The notes beneath the pieces were generated by a model, which had not been told where the DNA came from, ran no database searches, and was given only the letters and a program-made list of their open reading frames with translations. From contig DMJL01000003.1 of assembly GCA_003451785.1 (NCBI GenBank), positions 1 through 14,002 on the forward strand: 14,002 nt of DNA, read 5' to 3'. Shown here in pieces: positions 7,414 to 14,002 of this stretch (position 1 is the first letter of the stretch; each line of letters opens with the position of its first letter). The translations under genes and the position numbers were made by a program. The DNA is from Bacteroidales bacterium (lineage in GTDB: Bacteria; Bacteroidota; Bacteroidia; Bacteroidales; UBA7960).

Positions 7414-8152
7414 TTTGATTTGACTTTCTTTTTTCTTCGACAACTTCCAACAACCTGTCTTCAATTGAAGTTAAAGGCTTCCAATTAACATCGCTTTCAA
7501 GAGTTACATAAGGTGTTCGTGGAATAAATCCGTCAACAGCAATATCTTTAGGAATACAATACTTCCAATCATTTTCACAAGCAATTAATAATTCTTCATC
7601 GGTTTTAGCAGAGTAAAATTCATAGAGCAAATTTTTTAAGTTTTCATCACGCACAACTTCCAAATGTTCACCGACAGTATTTCTCTCAAAAATCGCATTT
7701 GAAGTGTTCGTTACTAAAACATCAAAACTATCAACAGAATAACGGTCATTTGAAGAACCTGCTAATTTGATATTACTTCTTGACCTGTGACTTTTAACTA
7801 AAAAGTGTGGCACTTTTAAGTTTCTACTTCTTTTCCCATCGCTCATTGAACCACGAACGGTGCTTTTACTTTCAACTTTTAAAATTATTCCAGTCCTACG
7901 ATGTGTGATGCTTATATCTTCATCATACATTCCTGTTTGTGCATTAAGGTTTAATTTCTGGACACTCCATGTGGTTCTTGGTAATATCTGCTCCAACATT
8001 AAGAAGGCATTATATTCCATTGCCTTACCTCTTATCATTGGCGAAACTTTTTGGTCTTCGAGTATTTCAAACAAAAATTCAAGCGGGATATTGAATTTCT
8101 TACAATACTTTAAAAGTTTACCAGCAAGTTTTATTTTTTCTTCGTTCGTCAT
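7397..8152 (-). CDS. Putative type II restriction endonuclease (PD-(D/E)XK-like)
   Basis: The identity of this 251-residue protein comes partly from position: it sits between a controller gene and a convergent adenine methyltransferase. The sequence supports it. A helix with E46 (RGKAMEYNAFLMLEQ) precedes a strand with D77-E-D79 (MYDEDISITH), followed by a hydrophobic strand ending E94-S-K96 (GIILKVESKS). This fits the E...D...ExK arrangement of metal-dependent nucleases. The mid-part is rich in R, K, S and N and may contact DNA. The C-terminal 60 residues hold a possible small domain (DGFIPRTPYVTLESD). Its ATG overlaps the controller stop as ATGA (8149-8152), so the two are translationally coupled. 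I do not recognise the cut site. It is AT-rich like the methyltransferase. Confidence 0.78.
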   Translation of the reverse strand: MTNEEKIKLAGKLLKYCKKFNIPLEFLFEILEDQKVSPMIRGKAMEYNAFLMLEQILPRTTWSVQKLNLNAQTGMYDEDISITHRRTGIILKVESKSTVRGSMSDGKRSRNLKVPHFLVKSHRSRSNIKLAGSSNDRYSVDSFDVLVTNTSNAIFERNTVGEHLEVVRDENLKNLLYEFYSAKTDEELLIACENDWKYCIPKDIAVDGFIPRTPYVTLESDVNWKPLTSIEDRLLEVVEEKRKSNQTTRRK

Positions 8153-8373
8153 TTAGGTATTCCTTTTGTAAATTTTGCAACATCACATCCAAGACAGTCA
8201 GCAATCTTGACTAGGGTTAAAAAACTAACATTTCTTTCTCCTCTTTCAATACCACCGACATAGGACCGGTCAACTTCGGCTTGCAAAGCAAGTTGCTCTT
8301 GAGACAAACCTTTAGACTTTCGTAGTTCACGAATTTGGTTGCCTAACTCTAAGAGATGTTTATCTTTTTTCAC
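8149..8373 (-). CDS. RM controller (C) protein, XRE-family HTH
   Basis: This small DNA-binding protein times expression of RM genes. With the GTG at 8373-8371 it has 74 residues, the usual size of C proteins (about 70-85). It is one helix-turn-helix domain: IRELRKSKGLSQEQLALQAEVDRSYVGGIERGERNVSFLTL can be followed from residue 14, with the recognition helix near 35-43 (DRSYVGGIE). The RSYVGGIERGERN signature is typical of C proteins. An in-frame ATG exists at 8427, but it lies upstream of the promoter and operator, so its 18 extra residues (MMYYSLWYY...) are unlikely to be made. The -7 box ends 5 nt before the GTG. The stop overlaps the endonuclease start, giving a C-R operon. It likely activates its own operon at low level and represses it at high level. 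Confidence 0.88.
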   Translation of the reverse strand: MKKDKHLLELGNQIRELRKSKGLSQEQLALQAEVDRSYVGGIERGERNVSFLTLVKIADCLGCDVAKFTKGIPK

Positions 8374-8378
8374 CGAGA

Positions 8379-8386
8379 CAAAAGTA
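8379..8386 (-). promoter_or_regulatory. -7 box of the controller-endonuclease promoter; leaderless start predicted
   Basis: On the - strand the box reads TACTTTTG, a full match to TAnnTTTG. It is followed by TCTCG and then the GTG start codon at 8373. Transcription is therefore expected to begin at the start codon. At the -33 position (about 8407-8410, read GTGG) there is no good TTTG, so the promoter should be weak without help. Confidence 0.68.
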
Positions 8387-8390
8387 ATTT

Positions 8391-8423
8391 TATGACTACT
8401 ATAATACCACAGACTATAATACA
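8391..8423 (-). promoter_or_regulatory. C-box: tandem controller-protein operator
   Basis: On the - strand the distal site reads TGTATTATAGTCTGTGG (8423-8407), and the proximal site directly after it reads TATTATAGTAGTCATA (8406-8391). Both hold the ATTATAGT core, in tandem, with a GTG between them. This is the known layout of C-protein operators of the GACT-TAT-AGTC type. The distal site covers the -33 region and the proximal one lies between -33 and -7, as expected for activation from the distal site and repression from the proximal one. Confidence 0.78.
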
Positions 8424-8427
8424 TCAT

Positions 8428-8598
8428 TTAAACTTGCTGACAACGACACGGGCGAAGAAGAACTACCACCAACATAGGTTTTGCGTCAGGCATGGTGATT
8501 TGCTTCTGTCGACAATTTTGATTGTGTTTGAAGTGCAGTTCTACGATCTAAGTGTAGTGCTAAAAGCCCCCCCGAATGCAAAGCCGAAAAACGGCAGG
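8428..8598. other. Non-coding right flank of the RM module
   Basis: No gene fits these 171 bp between the controller promoter and the radical SAM stop codon. They look different from the RM genes: less AT-rich, with short structures such as CACCA (8467-8471) / TGGTG (8493-8497), a run of seven C at 8567-8573 and two copies of AGTGC close together. It reads like a non-coding repeat or the edge of the inserted DNA, which is an inference. Confidence 0.45.
8583..8595 (-). terminator. Small hairpin after the radical SAM gene
   Basis: GCCG (8583-8586) and CGGC (8592-8595) flank a 5-nt loop, a few bases after the radical SAM stop codon on the - strand. Only a weak T-rich stretch follows, so terminator function is uncertain. 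Confidence 0.35.
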
Positions 8599-9375
8599 TT
8601 AATAAAACACTCTTGCCTCTATTCCTGCTGCCTCCACTTTTTGGGCTATTTTTTCCAAAGTGTCAAGGCTCACTTTTTGAAGCCCGCTGATTGGGGTTTC
8701 TCGGGCAATGGGATAAATCATAACTTGCCGGGGCTGAAGCCTCTTGATGTGTTGCAACCACAAATCTACCTCCTCTTCGGTAGTATTGTCGTACATCTCC
8801 CCTTGGTGAATGCCTTTTACAAACATTGCTTGAATAATCATTTTGCCCTTAAAGCGCTCCAAGTTAGAAAGGATAATTTCTAATGTTAATCCCCTTTTGG
8901 CAATATTTATTTTTTGAAATGTTTCTTCAGTTCCGGCATCGAGTTTCAAAATATTCAAATCCACCTTATTAAGTGCATCCTCCACCGATGGCTTGTCGGC
9001 TTTCGAACCATTGCTAAGCACCGCTATTTTTGCATTTTTATAATACTGATTTCTCAGCAAAATAGTTTGGTCAATGATTTCATTAAAATCTGCATGAAGC
9101 GTGGGTTCGCCATTTCCTGCAAAGGTTATGGCATCAATCATGGCATTTTTGCTGCTGAGACTTTTGAGTTTCTCCTCGAGGTGATAAATCACATCTTGCT
9201 TCTCGGCAAAATCCACAGGTTCTGGTTTGGGCATAGTGATGCCGCACTCACAATAGATGCAATTGAAGGAGCACATTTTGCGATGCGTGGGCAATAGGTT
9301 TATTCCCAAAGATATGCCGAGCCTGCGGCTGCGAATGGGACCAAAAACAATTTGTTCAAACAGAAATCCACTCAT
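8599..9375 (-). CDS. Radical SAM protein, COG0731 (wyosine synthetase-like) family
   Basis: The 258-residue protein carries the radical SAM iron-sulphur motif C35-x3-C39-x2-C42 (MCSFNCIYCECG). The glycine-rich SAM-contact segment is AGNGEPTLH, around residue 90. The N-terminus (VFGPIRSRRLGISLGINLLP) is typical of COG0731 proteins, whose archaeal members make the tricyclic base of tRNA-Phe. Bacterial members have no settled function, so I do not assign one. At about 260 residues it is shorter than the archaeal enzymes and ends soon after the barrel. It follows lspA on the same strand but is separated from it by a strong terminator, so it should have its own promoter. I did not find one. Its 3' side borders the RM module. 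Confidence 0.85.
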   Translation of the reverse strand: MSGFLFEQIVFGPIRSRRLGISLGINLLPTHRKMCSFNCIYCECGITMPKPEPVDFAEKQDVIYHLEEKLKSLSSKNAMIDAITFAGNGEPTLHADFNEIIDQTILLRNQYYKNAKIAVLSNGSKADKPSVEDALNKVDLNILKLDAGTEETFQKINIAKRGLTLEIILSNLERFKGKMIIQAMFVKGIHQGEMYDNTTEEEVDLWLQHIKRLQPRQVMIYPIARETPISGLQKVSLDTLEKIAQKVEAAGIEARVFY

Positions 9376-9403
9376 TGTAAATGCATTAGGAAGGATGTCA
9401 TTT

Positions 9404-9430
9404 AAAAAAACAACCCGGTGGTCGCCGGGC
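9404..9430 (-). terminator. Intrinsic terminator of the ileS-lspA operon
   Basis: On the - strand CCCGG (9429-9425) and CCGGG (9418-9414) form a 5-bp GC stem with a 6-nt loop, followed by TTG and a run of seven T. It lies about 25 bp after the lspA stop codon. The ACCCGGTGG half resembles that of the hairpin at 4940-4960. Confidence 0.85.
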
Positions 9431-9455
9431 TATTTAAGCACAAACAGTCCCCAAA

Positions 9456-10076
9456 TTAGGATTTAAAGTATTTTTTCTGAAAAATAAGCATTGTAAACAC
9501 CCCACTTGTAATTGCTGCATCGGCCACATTAAAAACTGGTCTAAAAAAGATAAATTCTCTCCCTGCCCAAAAAGGAAACCAATCTGGGTAATATCCTCTG
9601 ATGATGGGTGCATAAAACATATCCACTACATATCCGTGCAAAAAGGTGCCATAGCCCCCACCCTCAGGAAACATCTGCGCAACTTGGGTGAATGTACTTT
9701 GGCTAAATATCAGGCTATAAATGCTTCCATCAATAATGTTGCCCGCCGCCCCACCAAAAACCAAACCTAAAGAAATCAAGAAACCATTTGCAGCATTCTC
9801 CTTGGCCATCTTCACAATAAACCAACCAATAAGGCAAAGGGCTGCAATTCGCAACAAGCTAAGCATCAGCTTTCCAAACTCCCCGGGTATTTCTAATCCA
9901 AACGCCATTCCGAAGTTTTCGGTGAAATGCAACATAAAAATATCGCCAACCACAGGTATGGTTTGCCCGAGTGTCATGTTGGTTTTAACAAGGATCTTGA
10001 TGGTTTGGTCAATAATCAAGACTAAGATTACTACCATCCAAGGAATCCATACTTTGGGGAACTTGATAACACGCAT
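9456..10076 (-). CDS. lspA: Signal peptidase II (prolipoprotein signal peptidase)
   Basis: This inner-membrane aspartyl protease removes the signal peptide of lipoproteins after lipidation. The efflux adaptor in this window would be such a substrate. The two catalytic aspartates are visible: D116 in GNIIDGS and D186 in FNVADAAI. The HFTENFGMAFG motif is also present. Four membrane segments can be followed (about 10-30, 68-90, 97-116 and 185-202). At 206 residues it is longer than the 160-170 of E. coli LspA. The extra part lies between the two aspartates (about 125-175), a common feature in Bacteroidota. The gene starts 6 bp after the dksA-like gene, so both are in the ileS operon. Confidence 0.95.
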   Translation of the reverse strand: MRVIKFPKVWIPWMVVILVLIIDQTIKILVKTNMTLGQTIPVVGDIFMLHFTENFGMAFGLEIPGEFGKLMLSLLRIAALCLIGWFIVKMAKENAANGFLISLGLVFGGAAGNIIDGSIYSLIFSQSTFTQVAQMFPEGGGYGTFLHGYVVDMFYAPIIRGYYPDWFPFWAGREFIFFRPVFNVADAAITSGVFTMLIFQKKYFKS

Positions 10077-10082
10077 ATAGGT

Positions 10083-10472
10083 TTACTTGTTTTGGTTAAG
10101 TTTTGCCTCAATACTAAGGGTTGCATGGGGAACGCTTCTGAGTCGCTCTTTGGAAATGAGTTTTCCAGTAACTCTGCAAATGCCATAAGTTTTGTTTTCT
10201 ATCCGGATTAAAGCGTTCTCTAAGTCGCGAATAAACTTTTGCTGCCTACCGGCTAATTGGCTATTCTCTTCTTTCGACAAAACTTGGGAGCCTTCTTCCA
10301 ATACTTTGAACGATGGCGATGTGTCGTTGGTGTCATTGGCATTTTGGGTAGTATAAGCCTCTGTAAGAATCTTTAAACCCTCGCGTGCCTCATCGAGCTT
10401 GCGCACTATGATAGTTTTAAACTCTTGCAATTCCTCGTCGGAGTATCTGGTTTTTTCTTTTTTGGTTTCCAT
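10083..10472 (-). CDS. TraR/DksA-family protein with degenerate zinc finger
   Basis: The 129-residue protein has a DksA-like layout. An N-terminal coiled coil (about 12-40 and 60-92, charged and Leu-rich) has its tip around NDTNDTSPSF. A C-terminal finger region follows: YGICRVTGKLISKERLRSVPHATLSIEAK. DksA proteins bind the RNA polymerase secondary channel and adjust transcription, for example of rRNA genes with ppGpp. Of the four zinc-binding cysteines only C99 is left; the others are replaced by T102, S120 and A123. The fold is probably kept without zinc, as seen in other family members. The gene lies between ileS (14 bp) and lspA (6 bp), an arrangement that points to one transcript. A specific role is not shown. 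Confidence 0.87.
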   Translation of the reverse strand: METKKEKTRYSDEELQEFKTIIVRKLDEAREGLKILTEAYTTQNANDTNDTSPSFKVLEEGSQVLSKEENSQLAGRQQKFIRDLENALIRIENKTYGICRVTGKLISKERLRSVPHATLSIEAKLNQNK

Positions 10473-10486
10473 TTTGGTATTGGGTT

Positions 10487-13400
10487 TTAAGTTGTGGCTA
10501 TAGGATTATTGAATTTATGAATATGAATGTATGTAAGAATGTTGTCGTCCAATTCAACCGCAACCTTTTCTTGGCTGTCTATTTGGTCTGCATAGTTCAA
10601 TCTTTCGGCAAGCGTTTCCGAACAAATATAGTCATTATTGAACAACACAGCATCAGAAATATTGTAATGCCTTTGTACGAATAATTCAATTTTGTCGGTT
10701 ACTTCAAGTCCTTTATCTTTTCGTAAGTTCTGGATTCTGTTTATCAATTCACGGGCAATTCCTTCGTTGCGCAATTCGGCAGTTATGTTTACATCCAAAG
10801 CAACGGTTAAAGGGCCTTCGTTTGCAACTAACCAACCGGGTATATCCTCAGATATAATCTCTACATCGCTAAATTTCAATATTAGAGTGCTGCCTTCTAA
10901 ATGTAATGGTAGCTCCTTGTTGCGCTCTAAGGTAGCAATATCGTCCTGGCTGAATTTTTCGACTTCAGAGGCAATCGCCTTCATCAATTTTCCAAATCTT
11001 GGCCCTAGCTCCTTAAAATTGGGCTTTATTCGCTTTACCAAAGCACCCACTTCCTGATCGAGGTATTGTATTTCCTTCACATTTATCTCAGAAAGTATCA
11101 GTTGTTCCACTTTTTTTAATTGCTCCTTGAATTGCAAGCTAATAGCTGGCACCATAATTTTCTGCAAAGGCTGCCTCACCCTAATATTTACCTTTTTGCG
11201 AAGTCCCAATGCCATGGATGATATCTGCTGTGCTAATTGCATTCGTTCTTCCAGCTCAGGATTAATTAGAGATATACTGGGGGCGGGGAAATCGGTAAGG
11301 TGTACGGATTCAACAGCAGATCTCTGGGTTACACTGTTAAGGTCTATGAATAGCCTATCGGCAAAGAAGGGAGCAATGGGTGCAGCCAGCATGGAAATCA
11401 CTTCGAGGCAACGATATAGGGTTTGATAGGCCGAAATCTTATCATCAGAATATTCACCCTTCCAGAAGCGCCGGCGGCAAAGCCTTACATACCAATTGCT
11501 CAAGTGCTCATCTACAAACGATTGGATAAGTCTGGCAGCTCGGGTGGGTTCAAAACTCTGAAAACTTTCATCAACCTTCGAAATTAGTGTATTGAGCTCC
11601 GAAATTATCCACTGATCTATTTCAGGCCGTTGGTGAATCGGCACTTCGGCTTCTGCATACTTAAATCCATCAATATTGGCATACAAGGCAAAGAAGGCGT
11701 AAGTGTTGTATAGGGTGCCAAAGAATTTTCTCTGCACCTCGGCTACCATCTCTATATCAAATTTTAGGTTATCCCAGGGCTGGGCATTGGCTATCATGTA
11801 CCAACGGGTAGCATCGGGGCCATATTTTTCAATTGTTTCGAATGGGTCTATGGCATTTCCCAATCGCTTGGACATTTTGTTGCCCATCTTGTCTAAAACA
11901 AGCCCATTGGAAACTACTATTTTGAACGCTACAGAGTCGAACACCATTGTAGAAATGGCATGTAGTGTAAAAAACCAACCACGGGTTTGGTCAACTCCTT
12001 CGGCTATAAAGTCGGCCGGGAAATTGTCTTCAAACAGTTTTTTATTCTCAAACGGGTAGTGGTACTGGGCGTAAGGCATGGCACCACTATCAAACCAAAC
12101 ATCAATCAAGTCAGATTCTCTATACATCTTTTCGCCCCGCTCCGAGACCAAAACAACCTCGTCAACAAAGGGGCGGTGAAGATCGAAAATATTGTAGTTG
12201 GCATCCGACATATCGCCAGCAACAAAGTCGGCCAAAGGGTTGGATTTCATAATCCCTGCTTCTACTGCTTTGTCTATTTCTGTTTGCAGTTGTCGCATCG
12301 ACCCGATACACTTCCTTTCGCTCTGGTCTTCGGTTGCCCAAATTGGCAGCGGGATTCCCCAATATCTGGAGCGACTTAGATTCCAATCCTGCAGGTTCTC
12401 CAACCAGTTTCCAAAACGACCTGTTCCTGTGCTTTCAGGCTTCCATTGAATGGTTTTGTTCAACTCAATCATCCTATCTTTCATGGCCGTAGTACGAATA
12501 AACCAACTATCGAGAGGATAGTAGAGTATGGGCTTGTCGGTTCGCCAGCAATGGGGGTAGCTGTGTTCGTATCGCTCTGCCTTAAATGCCTTGTTCTCAG
12601 TTTTGAGCTTTATGATAATATCAACATCCACAGGCCTTAGGGTTTCTGCCTCGGTTCCGATTTCGTATTCTTGCCTCACAAATCTGCCTGCAAATTCCCC
12701 CATGCAATCAATAAATCGACCGCTTTTGTCAACCATGGTGAGCGAACCCAAGCCGTATTGTCGGCCAACCTTGAAGTCGTCGGCACCAAAACTGGGTGCA
12801 ATATGCACAATCCCTGTTCCGTCGGAAGTGGTAACAAAATCACCCAAAACCACTCTGAAAGGATTGCCATCAGTTGGCTGGGAATATGGTAGAAGCTGCT
12901 CGTAGCGCAAGTTTTCAAAATCCGAACCTAAATAAGTGCCCACCACCTCAAAGGGAATCTTATTGTCGCCCGGCTGATAATCTTCAAACTTCAGCCATAC
13001 ATTCTTAGGATTGAAAAAATTGTCAACAAGATCTTTGGCAAGAATCACCTGCGTAGGCTCAAATGTGTATGGATTAAAAGTGCGCACCTTCACATACTCA
13101 ATATTTTTGCCCACTGCAAGACCGGTATTGCTTGGGAGTGTCCACGGAGTAGTAGTCCAAGCAAGGAAGTTCACAGGGGTGTTGGTATCGGCAAAAAGAA
13201 ATTCAGCATCCGCATTTCGCACAACCCTAAACATGGCGGTAACCGTGTTGTCCTTAATGTTTCGATAGCAACCTGGTTGATTCAACTCGTGGGTGCTAAG
13301 CCCTGTGCCTGCTGCAGGCGAGTAGGGCTGTATGGAATACCCCTTGTAGAGCAGGTCTTTTTCATAGAGCTTGGCCAACAAGTGCCAAACGCTTTCAATG

Positions 13401-13876
13401 TACTTATTGTGAAAAGTTATATAAGGATCATTCAGATCTACCCAATATCCCATGCGTGTTGTGAGGTCGTCCCAAATATCCTTGTACTTCATCACATCCG
13501 TACGGCAGGCTTGGTTGTATTCAGAAATGGAAATAGTTTTCCCTATATCCTCCTTTGTGATGCCCAACATTTTTTCAACACTAATTTCTACCGGCAATCC
13601 ATGAGTGTCCCAACCAGCCTTGCGGTGTACAAGGTTTCCTTTTTGGGTGCGATACCGACAGAAAATATCTTTAATGGCTCTGGCCAGCACATGATGTATT
13701 CCGGGAAGTCCGTTGGCCGAAGGGGGACCTTCATAAAACACCCAAGGGGTTCCATCCTTGCGATTGGCAAGGCTTTTCTCGAAAACCTTTTGCTCTTCCC
13801 AAAAGGATTGGATGTCTTTGCCGATGCGCGAAAGGTCGAGTTTTTTATATTCTTTGTATGATTTCCTGGCTGCCAT
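10487..13876 (-). CDS. ileS: Isoleucyl-tRNA synthetase (long form, GIHH signature)
   Basis: The 1129-residue class I enzyme charges tRNA-Ile with isoleucine. The first signature motif is PPSANGLPGIHHVLARAIKD, in which the usual HxGH is replaced by G59-I-H-H62. The second is K667-M-S-K-R671, inside NKMSKRLGNAIDP. The editing (CP1) domain is present with WTTTPWTLPSNTGLAVG near residue 240. The C-terminal third holds the anticodon-binding helices (around 780-900) and a long extension typical of the eukaryote-like IleRS2 type. IleRS2 enzymes resist mupirocin, and the GxHH swap is known to raise this further. The start at 13876 gives MAARKSYKEYKKLDLS, the normal N-terminus for Bacteroidota. It is the first gene of an operon with the dksA-like gene and lspA. 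Confidence 0.97.
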   Translation of the reverse strand: MAARKSYKEYKKLDLSRIGKDIQSFWEEQKVFEKSLANRKDGTPWVFYEGPPSANGLPGIHHVLARAIKDIFCRYRTQKGNLVHRKAGWDTHGLPVEISVEKMLGITKEDIGKTISISEYNQACRTDVMKYKDIWDDLTTRMGYWVDLNDPYITFHNKYIESVWHLLAKLYEKDLLYKGYSIQPYSPAAGTGLSTHELNQPGCYRNIKDNTVTAMFRVVRNADAEFLFADTNTPVNFLAWTTTPWTLPSNTGLAVGKNIEYVKVRTFNPYTFEPTQVILAKDLVDNFFNPKNVWLKFEDYQPGDNKIPFEVVGTYLGSDFENLRYEQLLPYSQPTDGNPFRVVLGDFVTTSDGTGIVHIAPSFGADDFKVGRQYGLGSLTMVDKSGRFIDCMGEFAGRFVRQEYEIGTEAETLRPVDVDIIIKLKTENKAFKAERYEHSYPHCWRTDKPILYYPLDSWFIRTTAMKDRMIELNKTIQWKPESTGTGRFGNWLENLQDWNLSRSRYWGIPLPIWATEDQSERKCIGSMRQLQTEIDKAVEAGIMKSNPLADFVAGDMSDANYNIFDLHRPFVDEVVLVSERGEKMYRESDLIDVWFDSGAMPYAQYHYPFENKKLFEDNFPADFIAEGVDQTRGWFFTLHAISTMVFDSVAFKIVVSNGLVLDKMGNKMSKRLGNAIDPFETIEKYGPDATRWYMIANAQPWDNLKFDIEMVAEVQRKFFGTLYNTYAFFALYANIDGFKYAEAEVPIHQRPEIDQWIISELNTLISKVDESFQSFEPTRAARLIQSFVDEHLSNWYVRLCRRRFWKGEYSDDKISAYQTLYRCLEVISMLAAPIAPFFADRLFIDLNSVTQRSAVESVHLTDFPAPSISLINPELEERMQLAQQISSMALGLRKKVNIRVRQPLQKIMVPAISLQFKEQLKKVEQLILSEINVKEIQYLDQEVGALVKRIKPNFKELGPRFGKLMKAIASEVEKFSQDDIATLERNKELPLHLEGSTLILKFSDVEIISEDIPGWLVANEGPLTVALDVNITAELRNEGIARELINRIQNLRKDKGLEVTDKIELFVQRHYNISDAVLFNNDYICSETLAERLNYADQIDSQEKVAVELDDNILTYIHIHKFNNPIATT

Positions 13877-13933
13877 ATTTCGATTATTGTCAGGATGTTT
13901 TCCTATTGATTCCTGTTTGAATTAGTAAAGGCG

Positions 13934-13941
13934 CAAAATTA
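13934..13941 (-). promoter_or_regulatory. Candidate -7 box of the ileS operon
   Basis: On the - strand this reads TAATTTTG, a full TAnnTTTG match, 57 bp before the ileS start codon. No TTTG is found 19-21 nt upstream, so only one of the two elements supports it. The remaining bases up to 14002 show no gene. Confidence 0.5.
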
Positions 13942-14002
13942 TAAAAAAAAGTTACCCATCAGAGTGTCTTATGGGTTGATTATCTCACTTCTAAATGCCA
14001 CT

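Noticed and set aside
8149..8427. Controller and neighbour as a toxin-antitoxin pair
   Set aside because: The HTH signature, C-box, nuclease motif and convergent methyltransferase fit an RM system far better.
8356..8883. 175-codon + strand frame across the controller promoter and the radical SAM gene
   Set aside because: It is a shadow of the radical SAM gene and crosses the operator and flank; the protein looks random.

Overview
The window is a stretch of chromosome that reads as Bacteroidota. The reasons are the Bacteroidota-type promoter signals (-33 TTTG / -7 TAnnTTTG), the scarcity of Shine-Dalgarno sequences, a long IleRS with the GIHH signature, an enlarged LspA and a DksA-like protein with a degenerate zinc finger. 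I cannot name a genus.

Layout. (1) 1-4930, + strand: an RND efflux operon made of the 3' end of a TolC-like outer-membrane channel, a lipoprotein membrane-fusion adaptor, a full-length HAE1-type inner-membrane pump and a small PII-like protein. Gaps are only 18-19 bp, and the operon closes with an intrinsic terminator at 4940-4965. (2) 5017-5997, - strand: lipoate-protein ligase A. (3) 6361-8598: an AT-rich restriction-modification (RM) module. It has a Dam/D12-class adenine methyltransferase (+) that meets, tail to tail, a controller-endonuclease operon (-). It is bordered by unusual non-coding DNA. (4) 8599-13876, - strand: housekeeping genes, with an ileS - dksA-like - lspA operon, a terminator, then a COG0731-type radical SAM gene.

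The most interesting part is the RM module. The methyltransferase has a near-perfect Bacteroidota promoter (TTTG-N20-TAAATTTG) ending 4 nt before its ATG. The controller gene has a good -7 box (TACTTTTG) ending 5 nt before a GTG codon but a poor -33. Two tandem half-sites of a typical C-protein operator (TTATAGTC-like) cover its -33 region. Both mRNAs are therefore predicted to be leaderless. The promoter logic suggests early methylation and delayed, controller-dependent endonuclease synthesis, as in Esp1396I-type systems but rebuilt on Bacteroidota promoter elements. The operator also shows that the longer ATG-started version of the controller cannot be right.

Other points of note are the PII-like protein tied to a drug-type rather than metal-type RND pump, the swapped GIHH motif in IleRS (linked to high mupirocin resistance), and the loss of three of four zinc cysteines in the DksA-like protein. 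No tRNA, rRNA, CRISPR array or insertion sequence was seen.
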